Positions 1 to 13,459 are shown, counted from the first letter of the stretch. The stretch: DNA of 64,000 bases from Gigaspora rosea (GCA_003550325.1 QKWP01000252.1:168226-232225); one strand, 5' to 3'. The notes: generated from the letters alone by a model not told the origin. A program made the numbers and translations.

Positions 1-180
1 AAAAAAAAAAAAAAAAAAAACTTAAAAAAAAAAAAAAAGCCATTTTGAACGATCTTTACTCTCTCTCTTTTACCCCCTCTCCTTTTTACCCCCTCACCAT
101 TTTACCCCCCTTTCCCTTTTACCCCTCTCTCCCTTTTACCCTTCTCTTCCTTTTCCCTTTTCTCCTTTTTACCTGCTGGG
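1..180. repeat. Poly-A run and pyrimidine-rich low-complexity tract
   Basis: The first 38 bases are almost all A. A C/T-rich tract at 58-175 follows, made of irregular repeats of TTTTACCCCCTCTCC. No gene signal. Similar short fragments (TTCAAATATAACCTTTTT) recur at about 288 and 325, so 180-360 also looks like decayed repeat. Confidence 0.75.
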
Positions 181-602
181 TTACTATTATAGCCCAATTT
201 TTCATTAGCACATTTCAAATCTAACATTTATAAAAATTACCATATTACCATTCTTTCAAATATACTCATTTTACCCATTACCCGTTTTCAAATATAACCT
301 TTTTCTTCAATACCTACTTTTCAAATATAACCTTTTTTAAAAAACAGCCCTCCATTAGCTATTTTTCAACTATGACCTCACATAGATTATTCGGGGTCCT
401 GACGTGCCTAACTACTAATATTATATTAAAAATCATGTGACTACAAAACTCGAGTTTAACTGGTTTGGGTTTCAAGCAGGGCCGAACAGAGTTTGGATGA
501 ACAGGATAACATCCCTAATTAAAATTATGTTATTATAAAATTCTGCCACAGAATCCACAATCTATTTCAGTATAGTTGAGCCAGTTTTTATTAGAATTAT
601 TG

Positions 603-930
603 GTCATTACCAAAATCGTTGCGTAACCTATCATTAACCCGGGTCAACCCGAGTTGGGGTGGGTTGGGTCAGACCCAGGTTAGGTTTGACATGAGGCAGA
701 TCAAATCTGTTTGGGTTTGGTATGAGGCGGGTCAGACCCGGTCGGGTTTGACATGAGGTGGGTCAGACCCGGGTCAGATTTTGACCCAAGTGGGTCTGAC
801 CCGGGTCAGGCCCAAACCCGACCCAACCCGACCCATTAAGACCCCTAATCACTATTATCTGACCCAGATCATGACCCAAATTAATATTTGACCTGTTAGG
901 TCACTATTATCTGATCTGGATTAAAACATT
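603..930. repeat. GGGTCAGACCC-rich palindromic repeat block
   Basis: A GC-rich island in AT-rich DNA, built from variants of GGGTCAGACCCGG and its complement. ACTATTATCTGA follows near 852 and 904 and recurs near 3897. The same motif type forms the subterminal part of the delimited hAT-like element at 51356-54048 and of 56843-57393, so this is probably one end of a related element. I could not find a matching second end with a target duplication. The flanks at 361-602 show nothing else recognisable. Confidence 0.6.
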
Positions 931-1898
931 AGTTTAGTTGATTGTATAGAATAAATTTTATTCGTAATATAAAATAAATTTATTTAAATAAAAGATTATA
1001 TATACTGATTAACTTGAGTTTGTATTTGGAATAGCAAATTTATTATATTAATTCGATATATTCAGAAAAAATATATATAAAATATTTGTTCTAAAAATTT
1101 TAGTTCAGATTATCAAGAGTCTGGTATATAGAGGGCATATTAAAAAGAGGCAACTGTGTATGTTTATATATAAAATTTTACAAAAACTTAGATATCTTGT
1201 AATATAGTAATCTAATTTAGATAATTTTGGTACCAATAGATTCATCTCAATAAGAGAAATTAAATAGTACTACAGTCTTAGATATTACCAAATATGGAAA
1301 TTGATCAATGATATAGTAGATGAATTTTCTAGAATAAATTTAATAATTTTTATTATTAAAAATGTGTACAAATCGTTAAATAAAAAAAAATTTTAAATAG
1401 AAAGTACTAAAAAATAACAAAATATATTATTTTTGATATATAGTTTCAGAATTCGCACTGATTCTATGACATTTCATAAGGTAGTTACTTGATATAGACA
1501 AAAAAGTAAGTTTATTTTTACTAAGTTATGTTTGTAAAGAATACTGCTACAAAAAATTTTTTTAGCTTAGCTATAAAAAAAAATATCATAATATTATATT
1601 TTAATACTTAGTTTCAAGATGAGCAAGTTTATAGTGAATTATAAATTGTCAAGTTATTGTTCAATTTTGCAAATTTATGAATATTACTATATATTAGATA
1701 TATACTTAATTTTTTTTTATTACCGGTATATTAATTCAAATTTATAAGTATAAAGAATATTTATTACTGTATTAATTTAAATAAATTATTTATGAATATG
1801 TATTATATATTTAATTATATTTTCATCACATTAATCTAGATGAGCGTAAAGAAATTAAGCATTTTATATAAGTATATTAATTTAAGTATTTTAGAATA
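931..1898. other. AT-rich gene-free stretch
   Basis: Very AT-rich, with no open frame of useful length, no TIR pair and no RNA gene seen. It appears to be decayed repeat. Confidence 0.5.
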
Positions 1899-1900
1899 TA

Positions 1901-2101
1901 CACAGTGGCTCTCGATATAACGTAGTACCTTGGGCACATAGTGCGGAATTTTTTAAAATCCACTTTATCGTGAGTTTTATTAGTAAATCCATTATATCAA
2001 GTAGTATTTATTATGATGTGGATTTGAACCTTGATCCATTATATCAAGATTTTACTTAGTCTCCGTTATATCAAGAGTCCGTTATATCAAGAGCCACTGT
2101 G
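1901..2101. mobile_element. Mariner-like MITE with TA target duplication
   Basis: A 201-bp element with about 20-bp TIRs: CACAGTGGCTCTCGATATAA at the left, and its complement GAGCCACTGTG preceded by GTTATATCAA at the right. TA flanks both sides (1899-1900 and 2102-2103). The inner part repeats the 'TATATCAAGA' phrase several times. There is no coding capacity, so it is non-autonomous. A related terminal design (CAGTCAACTCTGGATATAAC) is at 60734-60920. Confidence 0.8.
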
Positions 2102-2103
2102 TA

Positions 2104-5100
2104 CATTTTTATTTATATTATCTTTTTTTTGAACTCTTGAAGATAATTTAGATTGTATTCCAAAACAAATCTATTTGCAAGTTTATAATCAAGTTCATAT
2201 TACCTAACTTTTATCCTAATCAATCCAGCAGAAGAAAACTTTTGAAACTAGCAAAATTTATGATAGTTGTAGCAAAATCTTGAAATATTATTTACAATTA
2301 AATTTGTTGGTATGTTCTACTGAGAGAATATATAGCATGCATTAATATAGTTTAGAATAAAAGTGTTCTTAAGCTGTATGCTTGATGGCAAGTTAGTAAT
2401 CGTAATAATGCACAACCACTATGATGTTATTAATTAAACCATTTTAAGAACTAATAGAAAATACTTTGAATGTAGAGTTCTGATTTGGATTAGCTAACCC
2501 ATATGGATTACAGGTTAAAAATTGCTCTGACCCAGGTCAAATAGGTTAGAATTCATAAGGCATGCTCTCTACAGAGTAGGATCTTGTATATTATAAGTAT
2601 ACAAGCACTGTACTAGGTTCAATCCTTTGTAGTAGTGGTTATTTATTCATCAAAAATGATGTATTTTCTTTGTCACATTGTACTTAGTTTATCTCCTTCT
2701 TTTTTTAAGTCTACATAACATGTACGCATGTATATTATCAAGAAAATACTTGCAAAAATTTTTTAAATAGTACATATATACATTTTTTTAAATAAAAATA
2801 GAGTACTAAATCGAAATCTTTTATTCTTTTGTTTTTTATTTGTAAAAAAAAAATGTGTAAATTCAAAATCGTTAATGCATTCCAATTAACATTCTGTTCA
2901 ACAAATTGTCTTATGGATCCAAATGTTAATAAGCAGGTAATTTGAAAGACTAGTAATGTAATGCTTGAATAAAGTATTTTTTATTTTTTCAAATTAGTTC
3001 TTAAATTGCTTGAAGGGTCCTTTAAAATATAATATTGAAGTAGATCAAGATAAAGCAAATAATTTATTACAGAAATCAATCAATTATGTAAACTTTTACT
3101 TGATATAATAGGGTATTATTTGTTATCTCATTATATACTCTTTATTTTTATTCTCTTACCCATGTCATATTTATTTTAATATATAGATCTAAGTTATTTA
3201 TCTTTTATTGCCTCTTCTGTTATAAGTATATATATTAATTGCTTTTTGACTTTTTAATTTACACTATATCAAGAATTGTAATCTTTAATACTAAATTATT
3301 ATTATTATTATATTAAAAATGGTTGGTAAACAATTTAATATTTAATCTTGTAAATTATTATTAAATTGCAAATAATATTATTGTTGCTTATAGAATGCTA
3401 ACTTACATTCTTAAATACAACTATGATAAAAAATCTGATATTTATAGTATTAGAATGATTCTTTAGGAAATTTTAAGCACTATTTGAATCCTGCTATGTA
3501 TAATGACAATTGATTATCAAAAAACTAATAAAAAATATACATATTCTTTATTTTTTGGTTCCATATAATTTATTTTAATTTTTTTATTATTTGTTCAATT
3601 TTTTTTAATAATTTAAAAAATAAGTAAGTAATAATTTTTGAGGCCCAAATTACAGATAGTAGCAATTTTTGTTTATAAAAAGTATTTTTTTATTTTTTTA
3701 TAATTATGTAAACCCTGATTATTATATTTGATCTGATATATATAAAATAAGGTAACTTTTAAAAAAATTTTTAAAAGATGGTATGTAAAAAATAGGTTTT
3801 TTAAAAAATATAGAGTAAATAAAAAATAGTAGTAGGATTTTTTTTGACCTATTGATCTGGGTCATAACCCAGGTCAATTGTCTGCCTCATCTGGTTACTA
3901 TTATCTGATTTGGATTGGATTACTACTTGAACAATTGTTTTTCTAATAAATCAATAAAAAAATTTTGATCAAAAAGAGCAATTCTAGGAAAAAAAGAATG
4001 TCTGGGCCTCTACCTTTTGTTAATAGGAATGAAAAAATTCTTAATCAGTTAAATGATCTTTTGCTAATGAAAATTTTCTCTTTAATGAATTAAATTTTTA
4101 TTGCAGTTTATTTATTGAAACAATTAGTACAATTGATTCATTAAACTATGTTTTTATTAATTAAAATTTGCATTAACTAGGGGCTTAAAAAACAATCTAA
4201 ATGACTACAATATATGTTTGCATTAATTAAAAATTTTGACATCTTAATTAATATATGTTATTTATTAATTTATCAATTAAAAAATAATTTAGATCAATTT
4301 TTAATACATTTAGATATCAAATTTATTGTATTTAATAAAATTCAAGCTAATTAAAAAAAATATCATTATAATTACAAAGTTAAACTACTGACTTTTAGTT
4401 TATAAAAATAAATTATTTAGTCTGCATTACTAGTAATATAAAGAATAGTAAACAATTTTAATACATTTAGGTATCAAATTTATTGTATTTAATAAAATTT
4501 AATTAAAAAAATTATCATTATAATCATGAACTGCTATTTTTTTGTTTATAAAAGAAGTCGCATCTTTAACAATGTAAAGAATAGCACTATAATACTTGCA
4601 GTTAGATATATACTTTTGATCTAAAGAACTTCTAGAGCAAAATAAATATTATAAATAAATTGATTAGCGATTTAATACTATAATAATAAATGCACTATGC
4701 TTTGAGGAAACAAAAAGGTATTTCTTAGAATAGTATATATTGCAAAAATGCATTAGATTTATAGGATTTTTATAGACTTGCTAGAAATTTCCAGAACTTT
4801 TTTGATTACATAAATAGTATAATCTGCATCACCCAAGTTTGGTAATATCTGAGACTATATTAATTTATTTTATTTTAACTATAGAATCACCAGATATTTG
4901 CAAAAAGCTATTGGTTTTATAGTAATTTTATAAGAAAAGATAGTACTAATAGTATTTTGCTAATAACTTCTAATTCAGTGATCCAAATAAAATGAAATTA
5001 GTACTATTCAATTCTTTTTACCAAGATGAATTAAATGGTACCAAATAGACCTCAGAATCAAAATATAGACAAAATTTTTTAAAAAAAATATATTATATTT

Positions 5101-5600
5101 TTTTAATTATTTTTACTTATTAGAAAAACATTATATTTTTGTCAGTCCCCTTCCCCTTTTGTATAATATTATTTATGAATATTCTTCATAAACAAATAGT
5201 AAAAATTATCAAAAATTGGCTAACTTTATTAGTATAATTAGTTGCAATTTTATTATAAACCACCTTAAAATTTTATAAGAAGAACCTTCTAATACTAGAA
5301 AAATTGCAAACTTAGATCCAGAAACTAAACTGATAGCTTCTTCTTGCTAAATAAGAAAGCAAAATTTGCCCATATTTACATATAAAATTTGGATATGTCA
5401 ATTATTTAACTCATAATTAAACAATTTATACATATAATTTGTAAAACAAATTGTGTTACTAAGGGCGCTAATATTTATTATCTAATATCCATTTTCATAG
5501 AGGCTTACCACCTACTCCAGGTAATATTTTCATTAAATTTAATTGGTTAAAATTTTTGGCTTGACCCCCACTCCCTAAAATATTATCTAATAAATGTCAG
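2104..5600. other. AT-rich gene-free stretch
   Basis: No gene seen. Identifiable pieces are an imperfect direct duplication of about 100 bp (4288-4400 and 4453-4556, sharing ATCAAATTTATTGTATTTAA) and a short GACCT/GGGTCA island at 3846-3920. The rest is A/T-rich unique-looking filler with no TIR pair that I could delimit. Confidence 0.5.
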
Positions 5601-5619
5601 TGCCCTAATATATGGTTTG

Positions 5620-6370
5620 TATTTTTTAAAACTTTAAATAAAGTTAATCTAGAAACAATTAAGTTAAATTTAACAAATTTTTTTATTTGAATTCTATAAA
5701 TTTATAGAGTTTAAATAAAAAAGTTCATTAAATTTAGCCTAGTAATTGCTAAAATATCTTTGCTTAAAGTTTTAAAAAAATACAAAACATATCAAAACAG
5801 TAAACTATGCCAAAAATTTATTTAAATTTGAATAAAAATATCTTAACAACTATCAAAACAAATTTAATAAACTTTTTTATTAGAATTCTATGAATCAATA
5901 GAATTCAAATAAAAAAAAGTTTATTGGTTTTGGCTTAATGGGTAATAAAATATTTTCACTCAAATTTTAGAAAAAATTTTAGTGCAGATTTTAATTTGAT
6001 ATATGTTTTGTATTTTTTTTAAAAATTTGAGTAAAAATAACCTAGTAACTATTAAGTCAAATTTGATAATTCTTTTTATTTAAATTCCATAAATTCCTAG
6101 AATTAAAACAAAAAAAGTTCATTAAATTTTGATCCTGTAGTTGATAAGAAATCTTTACTCAAAGTATAAAAAAATTTTGCATAGTTTTGTTTTGAAAGAT
6201 ATTTTGATTTTTATAAACTTTGAGCAAAGATATCTTAGCAATTACTGGGCCAAATTCAATGAACTTTTTTTATTTGAATTTTACAAGCATATAGAATTTT
6301 AAAAAAAATGAATTTGAATTTGGCCCAATAGTTACTAATATATCTTTGCTCAAAGTTTAAAAAAAGTTAA
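5620..6370. repeat. Tandem array of palindromic (hairpin) monomers, locus 1
   Basis: About four diverged units of roughly 145-190 bp. Each begins like AACTTTGAGCAAAGATATC and ends with the reverse complement, so every monomer can fold on itself. The clearest unit is 6218-6360: the left arm has GGGCCAAATTCAATGAA and the right arm has TTTGAATTTGGCCCA, around an A/T-rich centre. The same design recurs near 55.0-56.0 kb and 57.8-58.8 kb. Confidence 0.65.
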
Positions 6371-6424
6371 ATCTGCAGTATTATAAATAATAAATTTGGA
6401 GTATAAAAATGATTCTTTTATTTA

Positions 6425-6576
6425 GAGGTGTGCTATTTATTATATGATATTTTTATTTAGTAGCTACTTTTATCTATATATAGTTGATCACTTTATTTAA
6501 TTTGAATTGGTTGATATAATATATATCTCTGACTATATATTTATAGTAAAAATCATATAATAAATAGAATGCCTCC
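6425..6576. mobile_element. Harbinger-like MITE, copy 1
   Basis: The left end GAGGTGTGCTATTTATTAT and right end ATAATAAATAGAATGCCTCC are inverted repeats. It is clearly the same family as 9718-9882, with shared interior such as TATCTCTGACTATATAT. The left flank is TTA; the right flank (TAT) does not give a clean duplication. Confidence 0.65.
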
Positions 6577-6690
6577 TATCTTATTATTATTTTTATTATT
6601 ATTTATTTTTTTTTAAAGTGCTATTATTGTTGTTGTTGCTTTAGTTCTCACTACCATTTTCTATTTACTATTATCCATATCATTATAAAT

Positions 6691-8622
6691 TAGTGTTTCT
6701 ATAAACTGAACTGAACTTTAGACTAAGTTCAAGTTCAGTTAAATTTTGAACTAAACTCGAACCGAACTCGAACTTAGAAATTAAATCTGGTTCAAGCTTA
6801 ATATCAAACTTTTAAAGTAAGTTCAAGTTCAGTTCAGGTTTAGTTCAAAGTTTATGAACATGTTTAGATTCAATAAATTAATATAAATTTATTAAAATCA
6901 TAATAAATTTTATATAATATTTATTTATTATAAAAATATTTTCTATATAAAATTTTTTTTAGACTAAGTAATCACTTTTGAGCTTTAAAGTAAAGTTATA
7001 GAGCTCATCAAAATGAATCTAATCATGAAATATTCTTACTGACTATATAAAATTCTATATAAACAATATTATTATTTTTAAAAAATTTGATATAGTTAAC
7101 AAATATTTTTAATAATATTTTATGAACTATCCAACAGATTTTAATAATTTAACTACTATTAGATACATTTCAATAAGCTCTACAACTTTACTTAGAAGCT
7201 CAAAGATAATTAGCTTAGTATAAAAATAATTTTCTATATATAACTTTTTTTATATATATAAATCACTCTTGAGCTTCTAAATAAAGTTGTAGAGCTTATT
7301 AAAATGAATCTAATAATAGTTAAATCTAGTGATATGGGCTAATCCCAGATGCTTGGGCTGACCCAGCTGACTATATTATTCGTGCTAGTCGACCAGGCTG
7401 ACCATATTATTAAAAAATTTTTAGTCGACCCAAAATCTCTAGCACGCATGCCTATAATAAGATCTCCTACCTGCTAACAGTAATTTCGATGATTTTACTG
7501 AACAAATTACATACCTCAAAAAATTCTTGACAACCATGCTCGCCATGCTCATGGGTTATATTGTTTGTCTGCCTACTATCCTGAAATTTTCTGATATTAC
7601 ACTATCTTTGATTCTAACTTAATTCTGGCCAAATATATGATTAATTTTAACTTATTTTGACAACTTACCAAAAGTTCTAGCAACTTAAATCAATTATCAT
7701 CGTAACTTATCATTCGGTAATTACTAGCAATTAAGTAAACTGCCTTTAAAAATTATTTAACAGCCTGAGAGAAGCAAAAATAATTAACTAGCCAGAAAAA
7801 GCTCCTATTCAGCCATTGAACCAAGAAAGATTAATTTGGATTAGTTCGTTGATGATTGGTTTATTGACTATTGGTGATTTCTAGTTAAATTAAAGTGGAT
7901 AAAAGATAAAAGGTTGAGAAATAGATTTGACTTAAAATCCTAACTTATCTTAGTTGACCAGCCCGGCCTGTGAAGGTGTGGGTCACTCTCAGCCTGCCTG
8001 TCCACCTGGCCGATGGGCCGAAGTCAGTCTGTATCACTAGTTAAATCATTAAAATCTGTTAAGTAGTTCATGTGATATTATTAAAAACATTTTGTCAACT
8101 ATATAAAATTTTCTAAAAATAATAATATTTTTTATATAGAATTTTATATAGTCATTGTAATATTTTTTGAAGATATTTTATGATCTATTCACAGATTTTA
8201 ATAATTTAACTAGTATTTAACTACTATTAAATTTGTCTTAAAAAGCTCTACAACTTTACTTAGAAGCTCAAAAATGATTTATTTAGTACAGAAAAAGTTG
8301 TGTATAGAAAACTATTTATTATATTAAATATAAATAAAAATAAATAATTTTGATTGGTCATTATTTTATTTTATAACAGAAAAAATACAGTACTGGGTTA
8401 ATTTTATAATAAATAATTCAAATATTGAACCTAAACTATGTTTATGAGCTTCGAACTGAACTCAAACTGAAACTATTTTTTAAGTTCAAGTTCAGTTCAG
8501 ATTAATAAATCTTAAGTCTGGTTCAGGTTTAAGTTCAAGGATCTGCAAATTTGAAGTTCAAGTTCATGTTTAATCAAACTCGAAATGAATCTGATTGAAC
8601 CAACCAAAATATAGAAACTCTA
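6691..8622. mobile_element. hAT-like non-autonomous element (host of a nested element)
   Basis: The ends are TAGTGTTTCTATA and its inverted partner TATAGAAACTCTA. The flanking 8-mers are TTATAAAT (6683-6690) and TTATACAT (8623-8630), a 7/8 target duplication typical in length for the hAT superfamily. Subterminal regions are rich in GAACTGAACT/AGTTCAAGTTCAG phrases in inverted orientation (6700-6860 and 8410-8600). An inner inverted pair built around AGCTCTACAACTTTACTTAG lies at about 6950-7330 and 8080-8330. There is no transposase frame. A 713-bp hAT-like element sits inside. Confidence 0.75.
7327..8039. mobile_element. hAT-like element nested inside 6691-8622
   Basis: The ends TAGTGATATGGGCT and the complement of TAGTGATACAGACT are flanked by a perfect 8-bp duplication GTTAAATC (7319-7326 and 8040-8047). 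It is noticeably more GC-rich near the ends (GGCTGACC, GGCCGATGGGCC) than its host. No coding frame. Confidence 0.88.
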
Positions 8623-9218
8623 TTATACATACTATATTCAAACATATGATAAATAAAACTAAGATTTTTAAAGATTTCTTCAGTTTGACTATTATAGTAT
8701 ATGCATTATTATTAAAGTTTTTTTATATTTAGTATAACTTGATGAGTAAATGTGCTATTATCATTAAATGCACTAGAATGTATCTATAGAAAGTTTCTAA
8801 ACTTTTTTTGAATTATAATTAGTTAAACTCATCTTATTACTAGCTTAGTTGTTTTACTGGATCTTGGCATAGGTGTAATATTGATCTCAACTTATTGAAA
8901 ACCCATTTTTTGGTAGACTATGAGCCATTGAATCTTATAAATATTAGTGCTTTTCCAGGAGTATATGATATTGCTATACATTACATTATATAATATTTGC
9001 TTTAAGTGCTTATATAAAACAAAGCTTATTTAGTGTTAAATTTATTACTAGCAAAACTTGTTTGTTAATTTGTGGTTTTTTATTCAAACTACTATAAATG
9101 GCCAAATACAAGACCCAAATCTGTTATATTTTACCAATTTTAGAACTCTATAATAGACCTCAGATATAGTATGCAGCTAAGAGCTTATATTGTATAGTAT
9201 AAAAATTTGAGATGCACA
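8623..9218. other. Gene-free AT-rich stretch
   Basis: No open frame, TIR pair or RNA gene recognised between the hAT-like element and the next MITE. Confidence 0.45.
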
Positions 9219-9220
9219 TA

Positions 9221-9526
9221 TGGGTCCATTGCAGTAGAAAGGGCCAAAACTCGGAAATATATAATTTTGAGAAAATAGTGTTTATTTTTTCAGGCTGATC
9301 CGGGTTAATCAAAAATTGTGTGATTTGATTGGTTGTCTATATTAGGTAATCTCGTGACGTACAAGTCATCTAAAAAATTTTTTTAAAATATCTTGATTTT
9401 TTATTATGCAAACTAATTTCCATTTATAATTGAAAAGTATAGCCCGCTTCAAGATTAATCTAAATCTTGAAAGAACTCAAATTTGATTTTTAGGAGAGTT
9501 TGGGCCCTTTCTACTGCAACGTTCCC
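9221..9526. mobile_element. TA-flanked MITE with TGGG...CCCA ends
   Basis: The left TIR TGGGTCCATTGCAGTAGAAA pairs with the right TTTCTACTGCAACGTTCCCA. GGGCC follows or precedes in both arms. TA lies on each side (9219-9220, 9527-9528). It is 306 bp and non-coding. The interior carries a small GGCTGATCCGGGTTAATC island. Confidence 0.8.
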
Positions 9527-9717
9527 ATATACTTTGCACTTATAATATGCAATTTAGATTTTAAAAAAGAGCTATATTTAATTAAAGTAGATCCTGCATC
9601 TGCACTCAGTATAGTACATAGTAGGTCTACTATTTAGAGGAACTTTTATCTAGCCTTTATAATAGTTGAATTTTTGTAAATATTTTGATTTCAATTTTTT
9701 TAAGCTTAGTGCTTTAA

Positions 9718-9882
9718 GGGGTGTGCTATTTATTATGTAATATTTTTACTTAGTAGCCACTTCTACCCATGTATGGTGTGATCATTTTATTTAATTCTAA
9801 TTGATTAATATAATATATAGACGTGATTACTATCTCTGACCATGTATCCATAGTAAAAATTACGTAATAAATAGCATGCTCC
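9718..9882. mobile_element. Harbinger-like MITE, copy 2, with TAA duplication
   Basis: GGGGTGTGCTATTTATTATG at the left and TAATAAATAGCATGCTCC at the right are inverted repeats. TAA flanks both sides (9715-9717 and 9883-9885). A 3-bp TWA duplication with G-rich ends fits PIF/Harbinger-derived MITEs. The second copy is at 6425-6576. Confidence 0.82.
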
Positions 9883-9885
9883 TAA

Positions 9886-10930
9886 TGTCTAGATCTTGTT
9901 TTTATCTATTTTATTAAGTATAAGTTTTTCAAGTTAAGCCAAGTCATAAAAGGCTATTACTACTATAGTTTAAAAAAATATTATTTGTATTCTTATGCTA
10001 GGCTTTGTTTGATATATTTTAGATAGAACCTTGTTATGTATATTTTTTGTTTTACAGCTTTGCTTTAAAGATAGGTTAATATAAATCATTTTTAATAGTG
10101 ATCATATTGTAATTATATGAAATCAGATGATTGACCAATTAGGATTGTAAACAATATAGATTCAACTAATCAGAATTAATAATTTTTGTATAACCTAAGA
10201 AAATTTGGGGTCATCTGAATTTTTTCTAATATATGAAGGTAGATTTTTTTAAAATAAAATAGAGTTAAAATTTTACTATAACAAATAAGAAGCTTCAAGT
10301 TATATACTACCGGTACAAAATTTTAGAAAATATTGGCTATAATTCTAAAAAGTTTTATTAGAAGCATATGTTTGCTTTCTATATAAAATTTTGCTGTACT
10401 ATATAAATTATATAAAAATTCATCTACATTCACTTTATCTTTAATTGTTTTAAGAATTTGTTTTTTGTACAAGTATCTAATAATAAAAATTTATAATATT
10501 GTAGCTCTTTAGCACAGAGTTATCTAAAGTTTTAGAAGCTTTTGATTCAGATATATTTTACAATATTGGAAAGATAGTAAAAAATAAAAAAAATAAATAT
10601 AAAATAAATACTATTTAATAATTATCAATGCAGGTTTACAAAATTGGTTTGAAAAAAAGTTGGAAATATATAAGATTTATTCATAGTAATAGACAAATTA
10701 CAAATTTATTATGACATTAACACAAATGTTGCAATAATTACAGATTTCAAAAGTAATTGGCCATCTTATCTTAAAGTTTTTCATGGTCTGATTACAGCAA
10801 ATCAAAAATGGCAAAGTGTAATTGAATTTTTTTTTATTTTCATGAGCTAATTAAAAAATAGAGTTGAGAATATAGTGCTAATTCATAATAAAATTTGGTA
10901 TTAAAAATAAACTATACAATATTATTACAC
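9886..10930. other. AT-rich gene-free stretch
   Basis: No coding frame, RNA gene or delimited element seen. Composition is similar to the neighbouring filler. Confidence 0.45.
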
Positions 10931-12067
10931 TACCGTATTTGCATGTAATAGCGGGCTAGAGCGCTAATTCGGATTTTGACTTCTTAAAAAATTTGGCTAT
11001 TTTGCTCAAAATAGCGCCCATGCACGTCCCGAAATAACACACATCCTTTTATTTAACTTAATGCAAATGCATTCTTTGGTTCAATTGCTAATGACTTATT
11101 TAAATTTATCAATATAGTACTTCGTCGTATTTTTGTTATTTCACATTAAATTTTAGCAATTTTTCTTGTTTTATTAAATTTCTATCTGATAATAATTTAC
11201 ATCACAAAATTTTCAATATGAAATACAAGAAATTTGAATAAAACAATGCAAATTTTTTTAAAAAAATATAAAATAAAGTGATGCAAATTTAAAGAAATAT
11301 AAGTCTATAACAAAAAATTTACACAGTATATAAACAGCATCCCACGATAAAAAAAATTTACAACATATTAATATTAACGTTATTATTTTTTGAAATGTGT
11401 GGTTAAAGGGCTCAATTATAGAAAGTATTAATTTAAAGATCCTAGTAAGGTTGGTAGTAAATAATTTTAATCAGGGTTTTTTTTATTGTCATATAAAAAT
11501 GAACAATCTATTAGAATAAATTTAATAGTATATAATGTAGTATTAATAATAGTATCAGTATATAATAAAAACAAATCCAGATTCATATTTGGCATTTTAC
11601 TTGTAAGGTTTTTTTTCAATTTAATTAAAAAAATTATTTTTGTATTTATATATATTTTGGCATGCCAAAAAAAAAAACATTTCATCCCATATATGTATGT
11701 GTCTTATAATTATTAATGTAAATCCTGCCTAATTCTAAATTGGTCTAGAATTTTTGTTATATATAGAACTTCATAGTATGCAAATCGATTATCAATTATC
11801 ATATGTACGTATATAGTACACAAAGCAGCCAAATAGTTTATAGTTGAATAACTAATGAAGTAAGAGGTAATATATTTTTAATTAATAATTGAAATTGCTA
11901 TTGCCAATTTGGTTATTATCATAGTGCCCATGCGCTATATTTTGAATACTGGTACATGATTTCAAAAATATCACAATATGATTCAAAATAAGGCGCATGC
12001 GCATTTCAAAATAATGTGCAAAGGCCCAAAATAAAGCACAGAGGGCATTATTACATGCAAATACATA
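10931..12067. mobile_element. Inverted-repeat element of about 1.1 kb
   Basis: The left end TACCGTATTTGCATGTAATA is inverted at the right as TATTACATGCAAATACATA. Both ends are followed inward by GC-richer sequence with repeated GCGC/GCGCATG motifs and 'CAAAATA' phrases (10950-11040 and 11925-12050). The interior 11040-11920 is AT-rich with no credible coding frame; overlapping frames at 11467-11716 are low-complexity. A target duplication is not clear. Confidence 0.6.
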
Positions 12068-12539
12068 TATTAAATCCTATATATATATATGTTTTTTTAT
12101 ATTAAAGTTTCTGCTTGGGAGATCAAGTATATGGATCAAGTGAACCTCTGCGGGTACCCAATATTTGTTACATGAATAAGGATACAACTAGCCACACATA
12201 CAACTTTTGGTTGTCTAATTTAAGTAGTCTGCTTGAAGGTTCTATACTAGCTGCTATACCTGTAACCCAATTAGATAATTGTCTATTTTAAACCCATCTT
12301 ATATTTTTTCTAAAATATGATACTTCAGATTATATTTATATTTCTAATTATAGTTTATATTTTGATATCATAAAGCATATTTTTAAACAATTTTAGTTTT
12401 GAAAAAGTTTAACAAAATAAAGCATTCAGTTACTAAATTTTATTATTGATTAATACAAACTAAACTCCAATTTTTTTTGTCAATTCAGATTTATAACAAT
12501 ATAATATCTGACCCAGCATTAATTTTTCAATTAAAATTT

Positions 12540-12716
12540 ACTGTGTGGATACCGCACAATTTATAAACTTTTCTGTACAGCAATTACTAAAAAATGTTGC
12601 AGCTGTGCGCACTACTTATAAAATGACAATTATTTTTGTGCGGCATCTGCACATTTACTGAAAAATGATGTGTGCAAATTTTTGTTTCTGTGCACTGCGC
12701 ACAGTGCGCACAGTGA
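12540..12716. mobile_element. Small fold-back element rich in TGCGCAC motifs
   Basis: CTGTGTGGATACCGCACA at the left and repeated GTGCGCACAGTG at the right form an imperfect fold-back. Internal TGTGCGC, GTGCGGCATCTGCAC and CTGTACAG motifs add further pairing. It resembles 47345-47481 in content (CTGTGCA, TGCACAGAAA). No clear target duplication. 12068-12539 shows nothing identifiable. Confidence 0.45.
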
Positions 12717-12879
12717 AAAATAATCACTAATCTGACCCATCTTCTATATTTAATTAATCTTCTTATTATATCTATTTAAATTTTTTAATTCTGCAAATAT
12801 ACTACAATGTCTAGAACAACATCACTTTAATAATACTAGTGTGATAAGTGGCATATTTATGCTACCAATCTTATTTAGT

Positions 12880-13459
12880 ATTTCTTTATTTCTTTTAATT
12901 ATATTACTATTAAATTTCTTTTATAGAACTTATTACCTATTGTAGCATATGCAATATATAGTTGAATGAGTTATATTGGAATTATTGTAAGAAATATGTC
13001 ATCACATACTTATTAGTATGAGGTCCTAATTGTTATATAACTAACTACAATAGATATTAATAACTATTTAAATTAAAATATGTGCTGTTTAGACTTAGTA
13101 CATGATATCACATCTCTAATTATAATTTTATTATAATATACTATAAAAAATTTACTACAAAATTTACTAATTCAGTTTCATAGTAGTTAAAGTTGTGTTA
13201 GTATTAGATTATTATAAGTTTTAGTATAAAAAGTTCTATTACAGAACTTACTTGCCATTTATTGACATTTAAGGTTTTATATTTTGGCTAATATGGTATA
13301 CACAGTAATTAGAATTTTTAGTATAAAATTATTAACTCTACTAAAAAATGTTACTTTCTAGTGACCAGTACATGGTTGAACTAGTTGCATTAGAATTATT
13401 ATAATTTATTAATATAAAGAATTCTGTTGCAGAACTTATCTATTATGTGATACATACAG
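12880..13459. repeat. Diverged tandem repeat array, left part
   Basis: Irregular units of roughly 90-140 bp share phrases such as GTTGAACTAGTTGCATTAGA, AATATAAAGAATTCTGTTGC and AGAACTTA. The same units resume after the large element at 16666, so the array was once continuous. Confidence 0.6.

Noticed and set aside
2549..2640. Possible tRNA: GGTTCAATCCT resembles a B box
   Set aside because: The T-arm pairs poorly and no acceptor stem or anticodon arm can be formed.
11467..11716. Overlapping 72- and 76-residue frames on opposite strands
   Set aside because: They are AT-rich, Ile/Lys/Asn-heavy and inside a TIR element, with no supporting signal.
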